64,000 nt of DNA, from assembly GCA_023052935.1 (NCBI GenBank), contig CM041292.1, positions 136,228,951 through 136,292,950 of the forward strand. Direction: 5' to 3'. The notes beneath the pieces are model-generated. The model worked only from the letters and a program-made list of their open reading frames with translations. It did not search any database and had not been told where the DNA came from. Positions 33,653 to 45,790 of the stretch are shown here, in pieces. The translations under genes were made by a program, and so were the position numbers. Each line of letters begins with the position of its first letter. Position 1 is the stretch's first letter. Origin of the DNA: Piezodorus guildinii. Taxonomy: Eukaryota > Arthropoda > Insecta > Hemiptera > Pentatomidae.

Positions 33653-34226
33653 TTGTTTGTGGCAGGTTCATTGGACTACATCTTTAATTTACCTTTATCA
33701 TGAGAACTATTTACAAATTCTCTCAGCCTTGACATTTTTCATTAGCGTATATCCAGGAAAAAATAAACTATCATCATAGCCGTTATTTTATGTGTCTTGA
33801 TAACAATAATAGTTAGATAGGGCTGTATGAAATGAAGTGAAAAAAAAATTAAAATGATAATGGAGCGAGATGAAAAGTGGTGGAAGAGAGGTGAAAGAGA
33901 AATAAATGATAAGAAGCTACTTGGACGCGGCAACCTGTTGTGGTGGACAGCCCCTACTTGATAGCCTGACCTTCCGCCCTCCCTCTAATGTATCTATCCT
34001 TAGCCCTAATCCTCTTTGTATTTATCTTCTCCTCTTCATCTTATTTTTTCATTTATTTACATATTAAATAATTTAAAAAAAAAAATTATATATCTTTTCG
34101 TGAAATAACTACAAGTTCATTTAATCGCATTTTTTTTTAATTCTCCAATTTTAATTTTAATATATCTTTCTAAAAAGAGAGGATTTTTGAAGACTGTAAA
34201 AATTTTGAAAAAAAAAAAAAATTAAA
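33442..34226. other. No gene recognised; A28 run
   Basis: An uninterrupted A run lies at 33624-33651. The block 33920-34020 is of more even composition but unassigned. Confidence 0.5.
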
Positions 34227-35635
34227 TCTATACTAATATTATTAACCTTTATCGCATTGTCTCGATCTGACCGACTTGTGAAAACTTGACATTCCCAGTG
34301 TTGGCATGATCGTAATATAGCACCCTTTTCTAGTCAGTTTCTATCCTTTTCTATGGTATTGCTATAGAACAGTGTTGTTGGGGTCCAATAGACCCCACCT
34401 CACCAATACTGTTCGGATTTATTAAGAGTGTGTTTTTCAATTTATTGAAAGAAATGTCTCGTGATCGTGTTATTTTACGCACCTTTTTAATTTTATTAAG
34501 AAGCTAGGATCATCCTTGTTAAAGAATACATGACCAGACGGTCAGAAAGACCCAGACTTCCCCGGGAGCTTCGGATTGAAGTTTTAGGGGCGATATAATT
34601 ATTAGGGGGAAAAACAGATGAAACTAACACATATAGTCAGGGGACCCCTCCCTAGGCGAAAAGGCGATGTTATTTTTGTCCAGGGGACAAGGATAGGAAG
34701 TCATCAATAGTTTTTATTAAATGTGAACAAAATATTTGTGGACAATGTTTTGTTTCCTATTACAAAAACTGTGCCTAATTTTAGCTTTGCATACTTCCTT
34801 TACAATAAGAAAGTTTTATTTTTTTTCGTTTTCCGTTTGTCAAATACAATAAACTTTAAGATAACTACTTATTTATATATTTTTTTAAATGTTTTCATTG
34901 CTTCGAATATAACTTTGAAAAAAAAAAAAAAAGTATTAATAAAATGTCAGGCATTAATTCAATTTTATAAGCATCCTTTGGTATTTTACCTATCAAAAAT
35001 AGGTTGTATTAACATAAATCAATGTTTCAGGATTAAAAAAAAAAGAGGTCTGGGTTCTGAGAAACCCCATCTCACCAATTTAGACTTTATATTTCACCTC
35101 ACCAGTTTTAAGTTAAGCTGAAGAGTTTGTTTGTTTGTTTGAACGCACTAATCTCAGAATCTACTGGTTCGATTTGAAAAATTCTTTTTGTGTAGAATAG
35201 TCCATTAATCGAGGAAAGCTTTAGGCCACATCACGCGGAAACCAATAAGAGTGAAGAATTAGTGGAAAATCTGGAAAAAAAGCGAAGAAAATTAACCTCG
35301 CATCCCAATGATTCCAAATAATTTACCTTTTAATTTTAAAATAATTTAATTTTCCGCTAATTTATCTTTTGCCGTAACAATTAATAAGTCACAGAGGCAT
35401 ACATTTAAGCACCTAGAAATCGGCTTACGTCAAGAATGCTTTTCACACGGCCAACTATATGTCGCATTATCAAGATAGGGTTGTGGAGAAAATCAGTATG
35501 TTCTTCTGCCACAAGAAAATTAAACTAAAAATATCATTTACGCGGAAGTACTTTAAAATTTATTCTTTAAAAAACTTCTTAATAACGACCATAATCACAA
35601 AAAATAACGCAGACGAAGTTGCGGGTAACAACTAG
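34227..35635 (+). mobile_element. Non-autonomous Helitron, split by a TTAA-flanked insertion
   Basis: It starts TCTATACTAATATTATTAA after an A (34226) and ends GGGTAACAACTAG before a T (35636), giving the 5'-TC, 3'-CTAG and A^T target of Helitrons. A 16-nt hairpin, CGCAGACGAAGTTGCG (35608-35623), lies nine bases before CTAG. The internal text GCTGAAGAGTTTGTTTGTTT, CTAATCTCAGAATCTACTGG and CGATTTGAAAAATTC is that of a Helitron lineage I recall as widespread among insects. After removing the 34246-35116 insertion it is ~540 bp, far too short for Rep/helicase. Confidence 0.9.
34246..35112. mobile_element. piggyBac-like remnant (TTAA target duplication)
   Basis: The insertion begins CCTTTATCGCATTG after TTAA (34242-34245) and ends before TTAA at 35113-35116. 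It lies inside the Helitron start, whose sequence is continuous once it is removed. Near the left end is a hairpin GGGGTCCAATAGACCCC followed by ACCTCACCAAT. Near the right end is AACCCCATCTCACCAAT. The TTAA duplication and GGGTC/GACCC hairpin point to piggyBac, but no transposase motif survives and the outer inverted repeats match poorly. Confidence 0.6.
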
Positions 35636-35648
35636 TTGTTTGATAATT

Positions 35649-36472
35649 TTTTTTAAACTTTCACTTACCTTTAAATAAAATGTATCGGTAAAGATTGTAT
35701 TGCGATCTTGAATATATTCGAACTCCACCCTTCACCATAAATGTTTTAGGATCCCCTTTTTTGCAAAAAGTCTGTGTTTTTGGTATAGGTAAAAAAAGAT
35801 AAGTAATATAAAACTGAAATTTTGTATTAGTAAGTTTTTCAAAAGTATTGCGATTTTCTTAAAAAAGGTCTTTAACAGTTTTGATTAAACTCGCTGTATC
35901 GTGTAAAATTTTATAGGCTTTGTTGTGATTGAAAAAGTCTGACAGGGCTTAAATGGGAATATTTGAAATTATATTCCCCTAAAGTACATTTATTTTCGTA
36001 GATTCGAAAGAATTAACCATATCTTGTTAGCATTGATAACAAACAAGAAAATATATAAAATATAAGTTGAACGAATTCGATATTCAACTAAAAGATTAAA
36101 GAGGAAACAAATTTTTCAATAAAATGTTTGTATTTTTCAACAGTAACATACATGAATAATATACAGTTAGAAAGCTAAAGATTTTAGGACAAATATTGTT
36201 ATAAAAAAATAAATAAAAAAAATGATGAAAAGTCAGTTAAACTAACTCATTGTGGTAAATAATAATAGAATATATTATTTATTAAAACACATGTTTATTT
36301 GGAAAGTCAACGTTAATACGCTAGCCACTGTCCTTCAGGTGACCACTGTTAACGTTATAAGTTCATTAACCTTTTTTTTATCTCTATATCATTCAAATGT
36401 ATTAAAAAATTCTTACATTGCGTTTGACAACGGAAGTAAGTGAAGTAAAAGGGAGCACAAGATTTTTTTTTT
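35649..36472 (-). repeat. 0.9-kb repeat family, complete old copy 5
   Basis: Starts AAACTTTCACTTACC and ends GGAAGTAAGTGAAGTAAAAG with GAGCACAAGATTTTTTTT. Between them: GTATTGCGATCTTGAA, GTCTGACAGGGCTTAAATGG and ATACAGTTAGAAAGCTAAAG. It lies directly beside the Helitron 3' end. The CA tract is missing. Confidence 0.85.
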
Positions 36473-36489
36473 CTCAAGCATATTGACAG

Positions 36490-36757
36490 TAATAAAGGTG
36501 TCTAATATAATATAATGTTGGAAAGCTAAAAATATTAGAAAATTTTATCTCATATAAAAAATTGTATAATTTAATGGAGAGTGATGAAAATTTGATAAAA
36601 CTAAGCGATTGTTGTATATGATAATGTAATACATTTTTAAAATGAAGCACATGTATCTAACAAATTCAATGATATTAAATATTAAATTTAAAGTTCTTAA
36701 ATTGATTTCTACAAGGGAGGTTAGTGAAAGTCGTGTGTTGTGCGCAACAGTTTTTTT
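36490..36757 (-). repeat. 0.9-kb repeat family, 5' third only
   Basis: AATGTTGGAAAGCTAAAAAT, CACATGTATCTAAC and GTTAGTGAAAGTCGTGTGTT, then GTGCGCAACAG. This is the family 5' end (minus orientation), following copy 5 in the same orientation and so forming a partial tandem pair. Confidence 0.8.
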
Positions 36758-38776
36758 AAGCATTCAATAGAAAGTGCAACAAAATAATTGTCGATTAATT
36801 CGGTCCTTGATTGATTAAATATAATTTATTATAAAAAGTCCTTCTTCTAAATGAAATTACTTGTCCTTTTTGGGGCACTCTAATTACCTAACTTCTGATT
36901 ATGTAGCAGTTAGTTCGATAAATCAGGGATTTTAATGAGAATAGGGAAGAAGCATGGCGGATGTCTGGCAAGAGAGTATTCCAGTGAAGTGTGGAACGGA
37001 TCTGAAATGAGCGCTTTTAGGTTTTGCTTCGGTTGGAAATGATATAGAAGTCAGAATATCCTTCCTCTGAAGTGAGCAAAGGTTTAAATTGCAGGAGACT
37101 GTAGATACAAAAGGAGTGATAAGAATTATTAACTTGGCAGGCGAACGGTTTAAAAGTATTTTGGCTATAGGTGGAGGGGAGTAGCTAATTTTAATTTATC
37201 GTGAAAGAAAAACCACCAAACGAAGGATTTGGACAGACTTCCAACTTGAATCCGTCAGGAACTGCCACTCGAATCCAACTGTAATACATAAATTAATCAT
37301 CCCTGCTATTTTGCTGTGATAAAGAGGAATGTTGCTATAACATATTTTGTGTTAATAATAAATGACCAATGACTCGTGAATAATCAATTTCTTTCTAGCA
37401 TATCATCATTTATGAAGTTACTTTTTTCCTCGGTTTATTAATGTGAACACATCTTTCAATGATACCAAAGTGATATATAAGACATGAATCATTTTAAGCC
37501 ACATGCCTGTATGATTAATTCCGAATGCGAATAAAAGCATTCGCACCAACAAACGTCTTTTATTTTTATAGAATATTATATACAAACGAGATCGTATCTT
37601 AACCATGTATATCACAATCCGGCGTTGGAAATAACAGGTTATTTATTTGAATTGATGATCCTAAAATGATATTTTGGACCCAGTATCTACAAATAACTAT
37701 GTAACTCTCAAAATACTTTCTAAGCACTGCCATTCTCTAATCATTATTTCTTAATACACTGACTTAAGTAATTCACAAAGCAAATTTAATCAATATAAAT
37801 CTTAATCTTAGAATCTAAAGATAATACTTTTAGAAAATCAAAGAAACCTTAAAAACCATATAAACATTTTTATTTTTTTATTTATAGAAACGTTCTTCTT
37901 TAAAAACGACTGTTATAAAAACAAAAACAAAAAGAATTAGCAAAATCGGTCAAGCTGTTAAGGCGTGATGCCATGACCAAGGGAAAGAGTGATTCATTTT
38001 TGCATATAAATATATAATATAATATAAAAAATTTCAAACATTATTCGTTAGTATTGGAAAGTTTAAAAGAAGAGAATAAAAGGATTTATTGATGACAATA
38101 GTTGGAAATGGTTTTGCGGAACCGCGGGGCAATTTTAGAATGAACGTTGGAACACAATGGTTGGGAAAGCGATATATAAGAAATGGACTGTTATATATCT
38201 GAGCCGTGTTTTGATGAGCCTTCCTTCGATTCCATGATCATCATCATCAGGCTATTCCCGAATCTAAAACATCGTTTCTCTCATCACACAATGGCTAGGG
38301 CGCATCAATTGGATGAAGCGAGTGTTCTCCCCTACATCATGCTATCCAGTTCTATACCTCTCCATCTAGGCCATATTTCGTAATATAAAATATCCTATCA
38401 TTACTGCTCTATTTTGCAGAAGATTGATTCTTTTTCATTTGAAATTCATATACAATTTTATGAACCTTTCTGCTTATGTACTCAATCATAGATAATAATT
38501 AAAATATTTTATCAAGCGTGATGCTAAAATAACTGATGTCTCTCTTCTTCTAATTATTATAAATATACCTATTAAATTCATTTAACGTAATAAAGCAAAA
38601 AAAAAAAAAAAATTCGCCATTCGCCGTCTAAGGTATTTTTCCGAGGCTATTGATCCTGCTGGTTTAAGCTTGACGTTATAGATCACTCATCAATATTTTT
38701 CAAAAACATGCAGTATCGAATTTCGTTTTTAAAAATAGCGCACAGTCAGGTATGATATAAAAACCTGTACCACTAC
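36758..38776. other. No gene recognised
   Basis: Mostly A+T-rich. Around 37915-38015 the wording AAAATCGGTCAAGCTGTTAA resembles the tail of common insect repeats. The block 36890-37200 and the patch 38195-38370 are of more even composition but have no family match. A short A run lies at 38600. Confidence 0.4.
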
Positions 38777-39070
38777 AACCCATGGAGGGTCTTGGGCTCA
38801 GTACATATAGAGATTCGTACTGTTTCTAGGCCAACGGCAGTGCAATGAGGTGATAAGGCCTTAATCACGCTCAGCCGCCAGGTTTTTACCCAATTATTTT
38901 GGGTACCCACATTATAGAGGCTGGGTCTGCCTCAGGAGGGTCTCCATATCCTAGGGTCGCCCCCCGACTGAATTAACAGAATAAATAATATTCTGCCTCA
39001 GCCGGGATTCGAACTCAGGACCCGGAGCACAGCAGACTAGCGCTCTATCCACTAGACCACGCCGCTCCCG
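38777..39070 (-). mobile_element. SINE family A, best copy
   Basis: The minus-strand head GCGGCGTGGTCTAGTGGATA, then GAGCGCTAGTCTGC, and GGTCCTGAGTTCGAATCCCG provide A and B boxes of a Pol III promoter. The body (plus reading) holds GGAGGGTCTTGGGCTCAGTA, GGCCAACGGCAGTGCAATGA and TTATTTTGGGTACCC. At ~295 bp it is the longest of three copies. Confidence 0.88.
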
Positions 39071-39529
39071 TTTAGGTATGATATACAACTACTATTATAA
39101 AATTTTTTTATGTTGTTTGATTAATGGATTATTTAATTTCTTATAACATAAAATAAGTATTATATCTGGTAAGTATTAGCAGGGATATGAATCTTGTACA
39201 TTCTATTCAAGTTTCATAAATTACTCTTCAGCACACACTGTAATTGTAACTGGTTTGACTTTTCTTGATAATTTGATGACTATGCATCTTATTGAACTTA
39301 TGAATCAGATCTTCATTTAATTGGTAACTTGTTTCATGTTTACAGTAAATACGTATAAGAAAAACTTGAGAAATAGCTAACATATTCTCTATCGGAATCG
39401 TAAGTACAGTGATAAGAAAATAATTTGGATGAAAAATCCTATAAACTTAATGTGATTGTTAATATTTTTTAAATATGACTAGTGGAAATAGCACTATTAT
39501 AATGGGTTGTAAAAAAATAAAACAGTCTG

Positions 39530-39532
<3 letters not shown>

Positions 39533-39592
<60 letters not shown>
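39533..39592. repeat. (TA)n microsatellite
   Basis: About 60 bp of TA repeat directly precedes the truncated start of the LINE at 39600. Confidence 0.95.
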
Positions 39593-39596
<4 letters not shown>

Positions 39597-39599
39597 CTA

Positions 39600-41008
39600 T
39601 CCCTCCTTCCATGACACCGCCTCTAGCATGTGGTGTCCCACAGGGCTCATCGCCGTCTTCCACCCTATTTGCTGTTTACATAAATGACCTTCCTCTCCTT
39701 ATTGATCACTCCCAATATCATTTGTATGCCGATGATTTCCAAATTTGCCTGTCCTTCCCACCTTCGGATCTATTACTAGCAGCCGAAAAACTACAAAATG
39801 ATTTAAATAGAACCAGCCAGTGGGCCATAGATAACAAGCTAAAGATGAATGTCGAAAGTCTAAGGCTACTGTAATAGGTTCCAGTCCCCTCCTTAAAACT
39901 CTCCCTCCCATTCATACCCTTTTTCTGAATAATAATCCGATACAATTCCATCAATCTATCAAAAACCTTGGAATCACCTTTGACCAATACCTCTCCCGGA
40001 AAAAACATATTTCTGACATCTCCCGCCGCTCCTTCATCACTTTAAAGCTATTAAATGGACTCCGTGACCTATTACCTCTTGAAACCCGTAAGCTTCTGAT
40101 CTCCTTCCTGATATTCCTCCACTTTGACTATTGCTGTGAGGTGTATGAGGGTGTCTCTGGAGATCTTGAAGAAAAACTAAAACGGTTATTTAATTTCTTC
40201 ATTCGATTCATCTCTGGTATCTCCAGGAACAGCTCTGTCACTCGATTCTACGAAGAGTTAAAGTGGCTTTATCTTTCCTACCGTCGAAAATACTTCCTGG
40301 CTTCCTTCGTCTATCATGTTATCCGATCCTGCCGTCCGTCATACATCTCTGATCTTTTATTATTCAAATCCTCAATCCATTCCCGCAACACCCGTATGCG
40401 GCCTTCTGATTTGTATATAACGTCCCATCGAACTGCAGCCTTCGACAAATCTTTCATAATCCGATCCTCTTCCATATGGAACTCTATTCCTTTTAATATT
40501 CGTGATTCTAATACCCTTCTGACTTTAAAATCTCGTCTATTCCATTACCTTCTGTCCATTCAATTTCCAAACAATCCTGATTGATCCAGTTTCCATGAAA
40601 ACATGTAAATATAAAAAGTTATAGAAGTGTTTCTTAGGTTTTTATTTGTTTATTATTTTATTTTATTTTATTTTTCTTCTTAACTAACTAAGAAGTGTAT
40701 TTTATTTTTTGGTCTAGCTTATGTATGGGAACATGATAATTATTTATTTTTTATATTTTTAATTCATCGCTTATATTTTGACAAATATTTTCACATCCAT
40801 TAGTTTTCGAAGATATATATTGGTTTATAATATTTTTATTTTTGTCATTCGTCTTATTGTTTACCTTTTTACTTGTTATTATTCACTGTATATTTCATTA
40901 TTTTATCTTACTCTAGAACAGTAAGAATCACATTATTGTATTTTATATTATTCTGAAGGGACTTGTCCCAGAATAAATAAAGAAATTATTATTATAATTA
41001 TTATATTA
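39600..41008 (+). mobile_element. CR1/L2-like LINE, 5'-truncated, with simple-repeat tail
   Basis: It runs from the RT palm to a 3' UTR of ~400 bp and ends ...AATAAATAAAG then a run of ATT-rich repeat (40985-41008), the non-poly(A) tail style of CR1/L2 relatives. The 5' end meets a (TA)n tract, so the truncation point or target lies at that microsatellite. A second, older copy is at 45068-45790. Confidence 0.85.
39602..40585 (+). pseudogene. CR1/L2-like ORF2, RT palm to C-terminus
   Basis: Order: LACGVPQGSSPSSTLFAVYI, INDLPLLIDHSQYHLYADDF (catalytic YADD), KLKMNVE, a 1-base deletion near 39858, then SKATVIGSSPLLKT, IKNLGITFDQYLSRKKHI, LLNGLRDLLPLETRKLLISF, HFDYCCEVYEGVSGDLEEKL, RYISDLLLF-like SYISDLLLFKSSIHSRNTRM and RSSSIWNSIPFNIRDSNTL, ending at ~40583. 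Apart from the single frameshift the frame is clean for ~325 codons, so the copy is fairly young. The endonuclease and RT fingers are missing. Confidence 0.88.
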
Positions 41009-41069
41009 CTTACTTATTTTTATTCCATTTATTTTTATGTATTTATTTCTACAAAATGAAATTTAATAA

Positions 41070-41347
41070 GGGACCCTACTGGTGGCTAGCGGGCTAGTCT
41101 CGTACGCCAAGTCTCTTCGAATCCCAGCCACTTCTTCAAGCATATAATTAAATGGGAATTTACTCACACTATGTACCCTGGTATCTGAGGCCCGTCAATC
41201 AGTTGGTGACCACCCACAAAAATAGGCCTAGAGATTGATGACCCTACCCTTTCAAATTTAATAGAGAAACTTGGAGTGTATTCTTCTAGCAGATTACACC
41301 ACGCTGTCAAGGGCCTACATGGCCTGTCGCGCCAGTGGAAAAAAATT
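41070..41347 (+). mobile_element. SINE family B
   Basis: tRNA-like head GGTGGCTAGCGGGCTAGTCT with B box TCTTCGAATCCCAGCC. Body: GAGGCCCGTCAATCAGTTGG, GATTGATGACCC and GATTACACCACGCTGTCAAG, ending TGTCGCGCCAGTGGAAAAAA. It is homologous to 42323 and 56488. Confidence 0.85.
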
Positions 41348-42322
41348 ACAATAATGAAACTTAATATTAAAATAAACCCTCGGATTTTACGCCTCAAAGA
41401 CCAAACCAACAAAAAGAGCAACTTAGCCCCAGACTCTAGATGGATTGTAGAGGTTTTTTGTTTAATTTAATTTTGTTTTGAATTGAAATCGTATTTCATT
41501 ATGTAATAATTGGTTGGATTTTGCGCTTGTTTCAGTAATTAATTCGAATCTGCGCCTGTCATTTATTTAACCAACAATGAATATATGGACTGAAGTAATA
41601 ACTTATCCTAATAATTGAATATAGTTCTAGACTTCATCAAAACTGCCTAGTTTCATTTCGAAGAGACTTTTAAATATAGATCATTCTCAAGATCACCATT
41701 CTCAAATTTATGGGTTAAATTTCTCTCTTGTCATGAATGTTATTCTAGTCGTAATGGCCTAAATACCCGTTGATAAAAGATGAGAATCTCGCAAACTAGA
41801 CAGTATCTGATGAGATAGGTTGAGCGAGTGGGATGTGAGGAATGAGGCCTATGGAAGCCCCTGAGAGAGCAATAATGTCATGGCTAACTTTTATCTGGAA
41901 GGAGGGATGTCAGTGTAATGAAGGGCCTTTGGCCGGGCCAAGGAGCCGTACATCACCCCCCTCCAGGCATCAATTCTTTTTTTAACAGCAGCCTCCATGA
42001 ATATTATATCCTTCACCTAGATGATACCTACCCTTCATCTGGGGAAGCCACTTTTTAAATTTGCTCTACACAAAATCCTGATATTTATTGCTTTTACCGC
42101 GATTAGCTTGTTGGTTATTTATTGCACCTTCAGGGGCAATATTTATTTGTCAGATAAATAAAGGAAACCGTTCTCAGATTATTAACTACATTAAATGTTT
42201 TAGGACTTGTCTTCAATTAGTTCATTACAGTGTTTCCTACTATACCAGTAGGAAATAGCGATTGTAATTATTGAATGACAAAAGTTTTAGCTTTTAAAAA
42301 TGGCGGTTGTATACCATCATTG
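41348..42322. other. No gene recognised
   Basis: The patch 41800-42060 is markedly more G+C-rich than its flanks (CCTTTGGCCGGGCCAAGGAG forms a hairpin) and has no match in the window. Confidence 0.45.
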
Positions 42323-43001
42323 GTGGGAGTCCATGGTTGAGTGGCTAGCGCGGTAGTCTCTCATGCTAAAGGTTGTGAGTTCCAATCCCAGCCCCCGAGG
42401 GACTTTTTCTTAATCATTTAATTAATAAGGATTCCCTCACAGCCTAGCCCTCGGGTATGTGAGACCCGTCAGCCAAATGGTAGCCATTCACAAAATTAGA
42501 CGTAGAGAGTGATGATCCTACAGTACAAAATGCATCGAGAAACGTTGAGTGTAATATACCAAGAGATCAGGGGTGGGCATAATCGAATGATGGTCATAAT
42601 AGGATGATCGGACTTCGATGATTTAAATAATCGAATGATTTCATAATCAAATGATCAAATGATTAATATGCATTCTGAGAGACGATATGACACAATTCCC
42701 GTTTCTATAATGGCTTAGCTGGCTGAGCCTAGGTGGAAATATGCATGTAATTTATGTGATGAGCAAAAAAAAAAAATGTCGTTCGATTATCTCAGCTCCT
42801 TATAATCCCTCGATAATCCTTGAACAATTCAGTTCGAATGATCATTCGAACACCGATTAATCCGATAATTGATTAATTCGAATGATTGAAATAATCGAAT
42901 GATCCGATAATCATCATTCGATTATGCCCACCCCTACAAGAGATTACACCACGAGGTCTAGGTCTATTTACGCGGCCTGTCGCGCCACTGAAAAAAAAAA
43001 A
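42323..43001 (+). mobile_element. SINE family B, split by a hAT MITE
   Basis: Head: GTCCATGGTTGAGTGGCTAG with GCGCGGTAGTCTC and B box GTGAGTTCCAATCCC. Body: GTGAGACCCGTCAGCCAAAT, GAGTGATGATCCTAC. It is interrupted at 42568-42936 and resumes at CAAGAGATTACACCACGAGG, ending CTGTCGCGCCACTGAAAAAA. The two parts join in the order of the uninterrupted copies. Confidence 0.88.
42568..42936. mobile_element. hAT-type MITE
   Basis: It is 369 bp with inverted ends CAGGGGTGGGCATAATCGAA and the complement ending TTCGATTATGCCCACCCCTA. It is flanked by CAAGAGAT on both sides (42560-42567 and 42937-42944), an 8-bp target duplication. The CAGGGGTGGGC-type terminus and 8-bp duplication are hAT features. The inside is full of short ATCGAATGAT repeats in both orientations and one A12 run, with no coding capacity. 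Confidence 0.92.
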
Positions 43002-44102
43002 TTCCTTAATATTTTACCGGGAGGAATTAGTCTGGGTGGCTGTCGACAAATAAAACAATTCAATATTTTTAACTATTAATTGTCTGCCAACGTTTGGAAC
43101 CATGTTGTGCGCCATAATTAGGACTAAAAGATAAAAATGGAATACAATGAGACACTACATATATATGTGACAGAAGAAAAAATAGGTATATGTGAGTTAT
43201 TAAAAATTACCATAATATTAAATTCAATACAATACAATTGTTCCCAACTCTTAATTTATTATCTCTGGACTCTACACGTGGTTAAATATCCGGATTTCGA
43301 CTTCAAATAATATCAGATGTGGATCGATCTTGGATGCCATAGATCCTCTTATGGCTCACCTAGTCTCTTAAAAGCAAGTACCATAAATACGAGTACTCAC
43401 GGTATGCCTTGTCACAATCATAGAATGTTATACTGGGTGGTATTTTTTCTCTTTATTTACAAATTTTTATTAAAGTTTTATGTTTTTAAGTAAACATAAA
43501 AAGTATTTGTTTTGTAGAAAAACTCGTATTTTCATAATATTTATTTATAGTATTCTTAAAAAGGTTCTAAAATAGTTTTATAAAATCTCTACATTATCGG
43601 CTTTAAATATTTGTTATTAGTACTTTACTCATAATCAGTCATTGATACTTATATGTTGAAATATTTAATCAGTTAGTTATGCGAAGACTGCAAAGATTTT
43701 AGCATGATGTGACCCATATCTGGTATAAGCTTACCAAGTTGGTTGAAGCTTGCTAAGTAAAATGTTATAGCGGTTTTGATATAGACGACAAGCATAGTTT
43801 GCGACACAGTTTAATAGAGCCATTATCGTCTTGATCCATAGTATCGTCTTTGACAAGTTAGAAGCCTAGTTATAGAGCTAATAATAATAATAATTATTTT
43901 TTTCTACGATTTTTTTTTTTTTTTTAGATTTTCAAATGTTCAGTAAAGATTAGATCACAAATTGGTGTATTTAATAGGCTGTTAAATAATAGCAACATTT
44001 ATTGGGACATGAGAAAGTTTATATTTTTATACGACAGTATATTATAAATGACAGTACTCACATGTATGTAACACTATTCATATGGCATTATATAAACAGT
44101 GG

Positions 44103-44103
<1 letters not shown>
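43002..44103. other. No gene recognised
   Basis: A+T-rich, with no assigned motif. Confidence 0.5.

Positions 44104-44169
<66 letters not shown>
44104..44169. repeat. (TA)n microsatellite
   Basis: About 66 bp of pure TA repeat. Confidence 0.95.
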
Positions 44170-44172
<3 letters not shown>

Positions 44173-45067
44173 ACGATGGTAGGTATTATAAATGTATAAT
44201 GATATGCCTCAATTGCCGAATACTACAAGGGTTAAAATCACCTTATTCTATTATTTAGATGTGTAACAGAAGTTGTGTTGCTTTAGAAACTGAAATGTTC
44301 TGATTTTGAGGCACTAGAGTTCGCCGATGTCTCTTGATGCAATAAATAAAAGAGCGAACATAACATCCAAGTGCGTTGTTCAGCGGAGGATTTCCTTCAC
44401 AACTGAAATATCATCTCGCCTTTCTTCATTCCACACTTATCCGGTTTAAAAGACGAAGATGGGATACATAATATATAAAAATCAAGGAACTGTAATTGAT
44501 TTTACTCATTTGAAAATATTCTAGTAATCCATCGAGATCACTATTGGAATCACCCCAAGGGGAAATCCAGGTTTTTTAAATCTTTTTAGATTTTAGTTTT
44601 TAGTTAATTCATGATTCTGTATATTTTGTATCGCTCTTGTGCGACCAAATGGCACAGTCGTCCATGAGTATTTATTAATCCAAAGATACCGTAACATAAG
44701 ATTTTTTCAAAAACACATGTCCATTATCATTCTGTACTATCATTTTTCCATATCAATTCCATTCAGTATCGTATCGAAGGTGTACTCATCATTGCACTGT
44801 AGTCTCACTACTGAATATATTTGACTACATTGTTATGCCTTGTGAAATAATATGCCCCGAAGCATGACAAAAGCGTGGACACTTATGTACGTATGATTGT
44901 AATTATCCGGTTTGCGATATTTACGTAAGGGTATTAATTAAGAGTTTATGAAGGGATTGTGGGAGGTTATGGTTTTCGAACTAAAATTTGGACCGCTGTA
45001 TATTGTTACATCTTTTAGTGTAATTATGCGATGTATTATTGTATATAAAAACGATTGTTTAATTGCT
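44170..45067. other. No gene recognised
   Basis: No sustained coding signal or transposon end seen. Confidence 0.5.
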
Positions 45068-45790
45068 TTATCCGTTTCATCTTTAATCAAGGAGCATCTG
45101 ACATCCAGGGATATCCAGGAGCACCTCTGTTACCCGATTCTAAAAGTTGAAGTGGCTTTATCCATAGTACCGTTGTAAGTAATTTCTGGCATTCCTCCTT
45201 GCCCAAGTTCTTCAATCCCGCCGTCAGTTATACATCTCAGATATTTTTCTGTTCGAATCCTCCGTCCACTCCCGATATACTCGCGCGCGGCCTTCAGACC
45301 TGTACATGACGCCTCTTCGAACTACAGCTTTCGACAGATCTTTTCTAATTTGATCCTCACCATATGGAACTTTTTATATTCTTATAATCGTGACTCCGAT
45401 ACTCTTCCGACCTTCGTTGTCTGTTCAGTCCTAATCTTGTCTGTTCAGTCACTCCAATTTCAGAAGAATCCTTATTATTTTTCCGATTTAAATACAACCA
45501 TTGATAAAACAGATAGGAATGTTTATTTATTTATTATATTTTATGTTATATTATATTTTGTACATGTTATATTATTAGTGTATAATTTAAACAACATAAA
45601 TCACTGTGAATTGATTTTTTTTATCAAAATTTTATGTATATGTACATATCTCTTATTTCGTTTATTTTCTAGTTTACTTTTCAATATTATTATTGGAGGT
45701 TGCTTCATAATTCATTATTATTTTAATTGTTAGCATTTTCTATTTTTTTTTTTACTCTAAGACAATAAAGTTTTTATTTTCATGTAACAT
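45068..45790 (+). pseudogene. CR1/L2-like LINE, C-terminal part and 3' UTR, old copy
   Basis: The DNA aligns with 40215-40560: TATCCAGGAGCACCTCTGTT, AAGTGGCTTTATCCATAG, CGCCGTCAGTTATACATCTC and GGCCTTCAGACCTGTACATG match AGTGGCTTTATCTTTCCTAC, CGTCCGTCATACATCTC and so on. The frame is broken by many indels. The A+T-rich 3' part to ~45790 resembles the 3' UTR of the younger copy (a TTACTCTA.GACA.TAA block). Confidence 0.82.

Noticed and set aside
34723..35121. 132-codon open frame
   Set aside because: Lies in the TTAA-flanked insertion and crosses its right end into the Helitron; rich in F, K, N and I, with no transposase motif.
39475..39687. Frame rich in YI repeats
   Set aside because: Translation of a (TA)n microsatellite; the same applies to frames at 29806-29991, 44002-44199 and 51380-51586.
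45350..45733. 127-codon open frame
   Set aside because: It starts in the C-terminal relic of a CR1/L2-like LINE and runs into its A+T-rich 3' UTR; wrong frame for ORF2.
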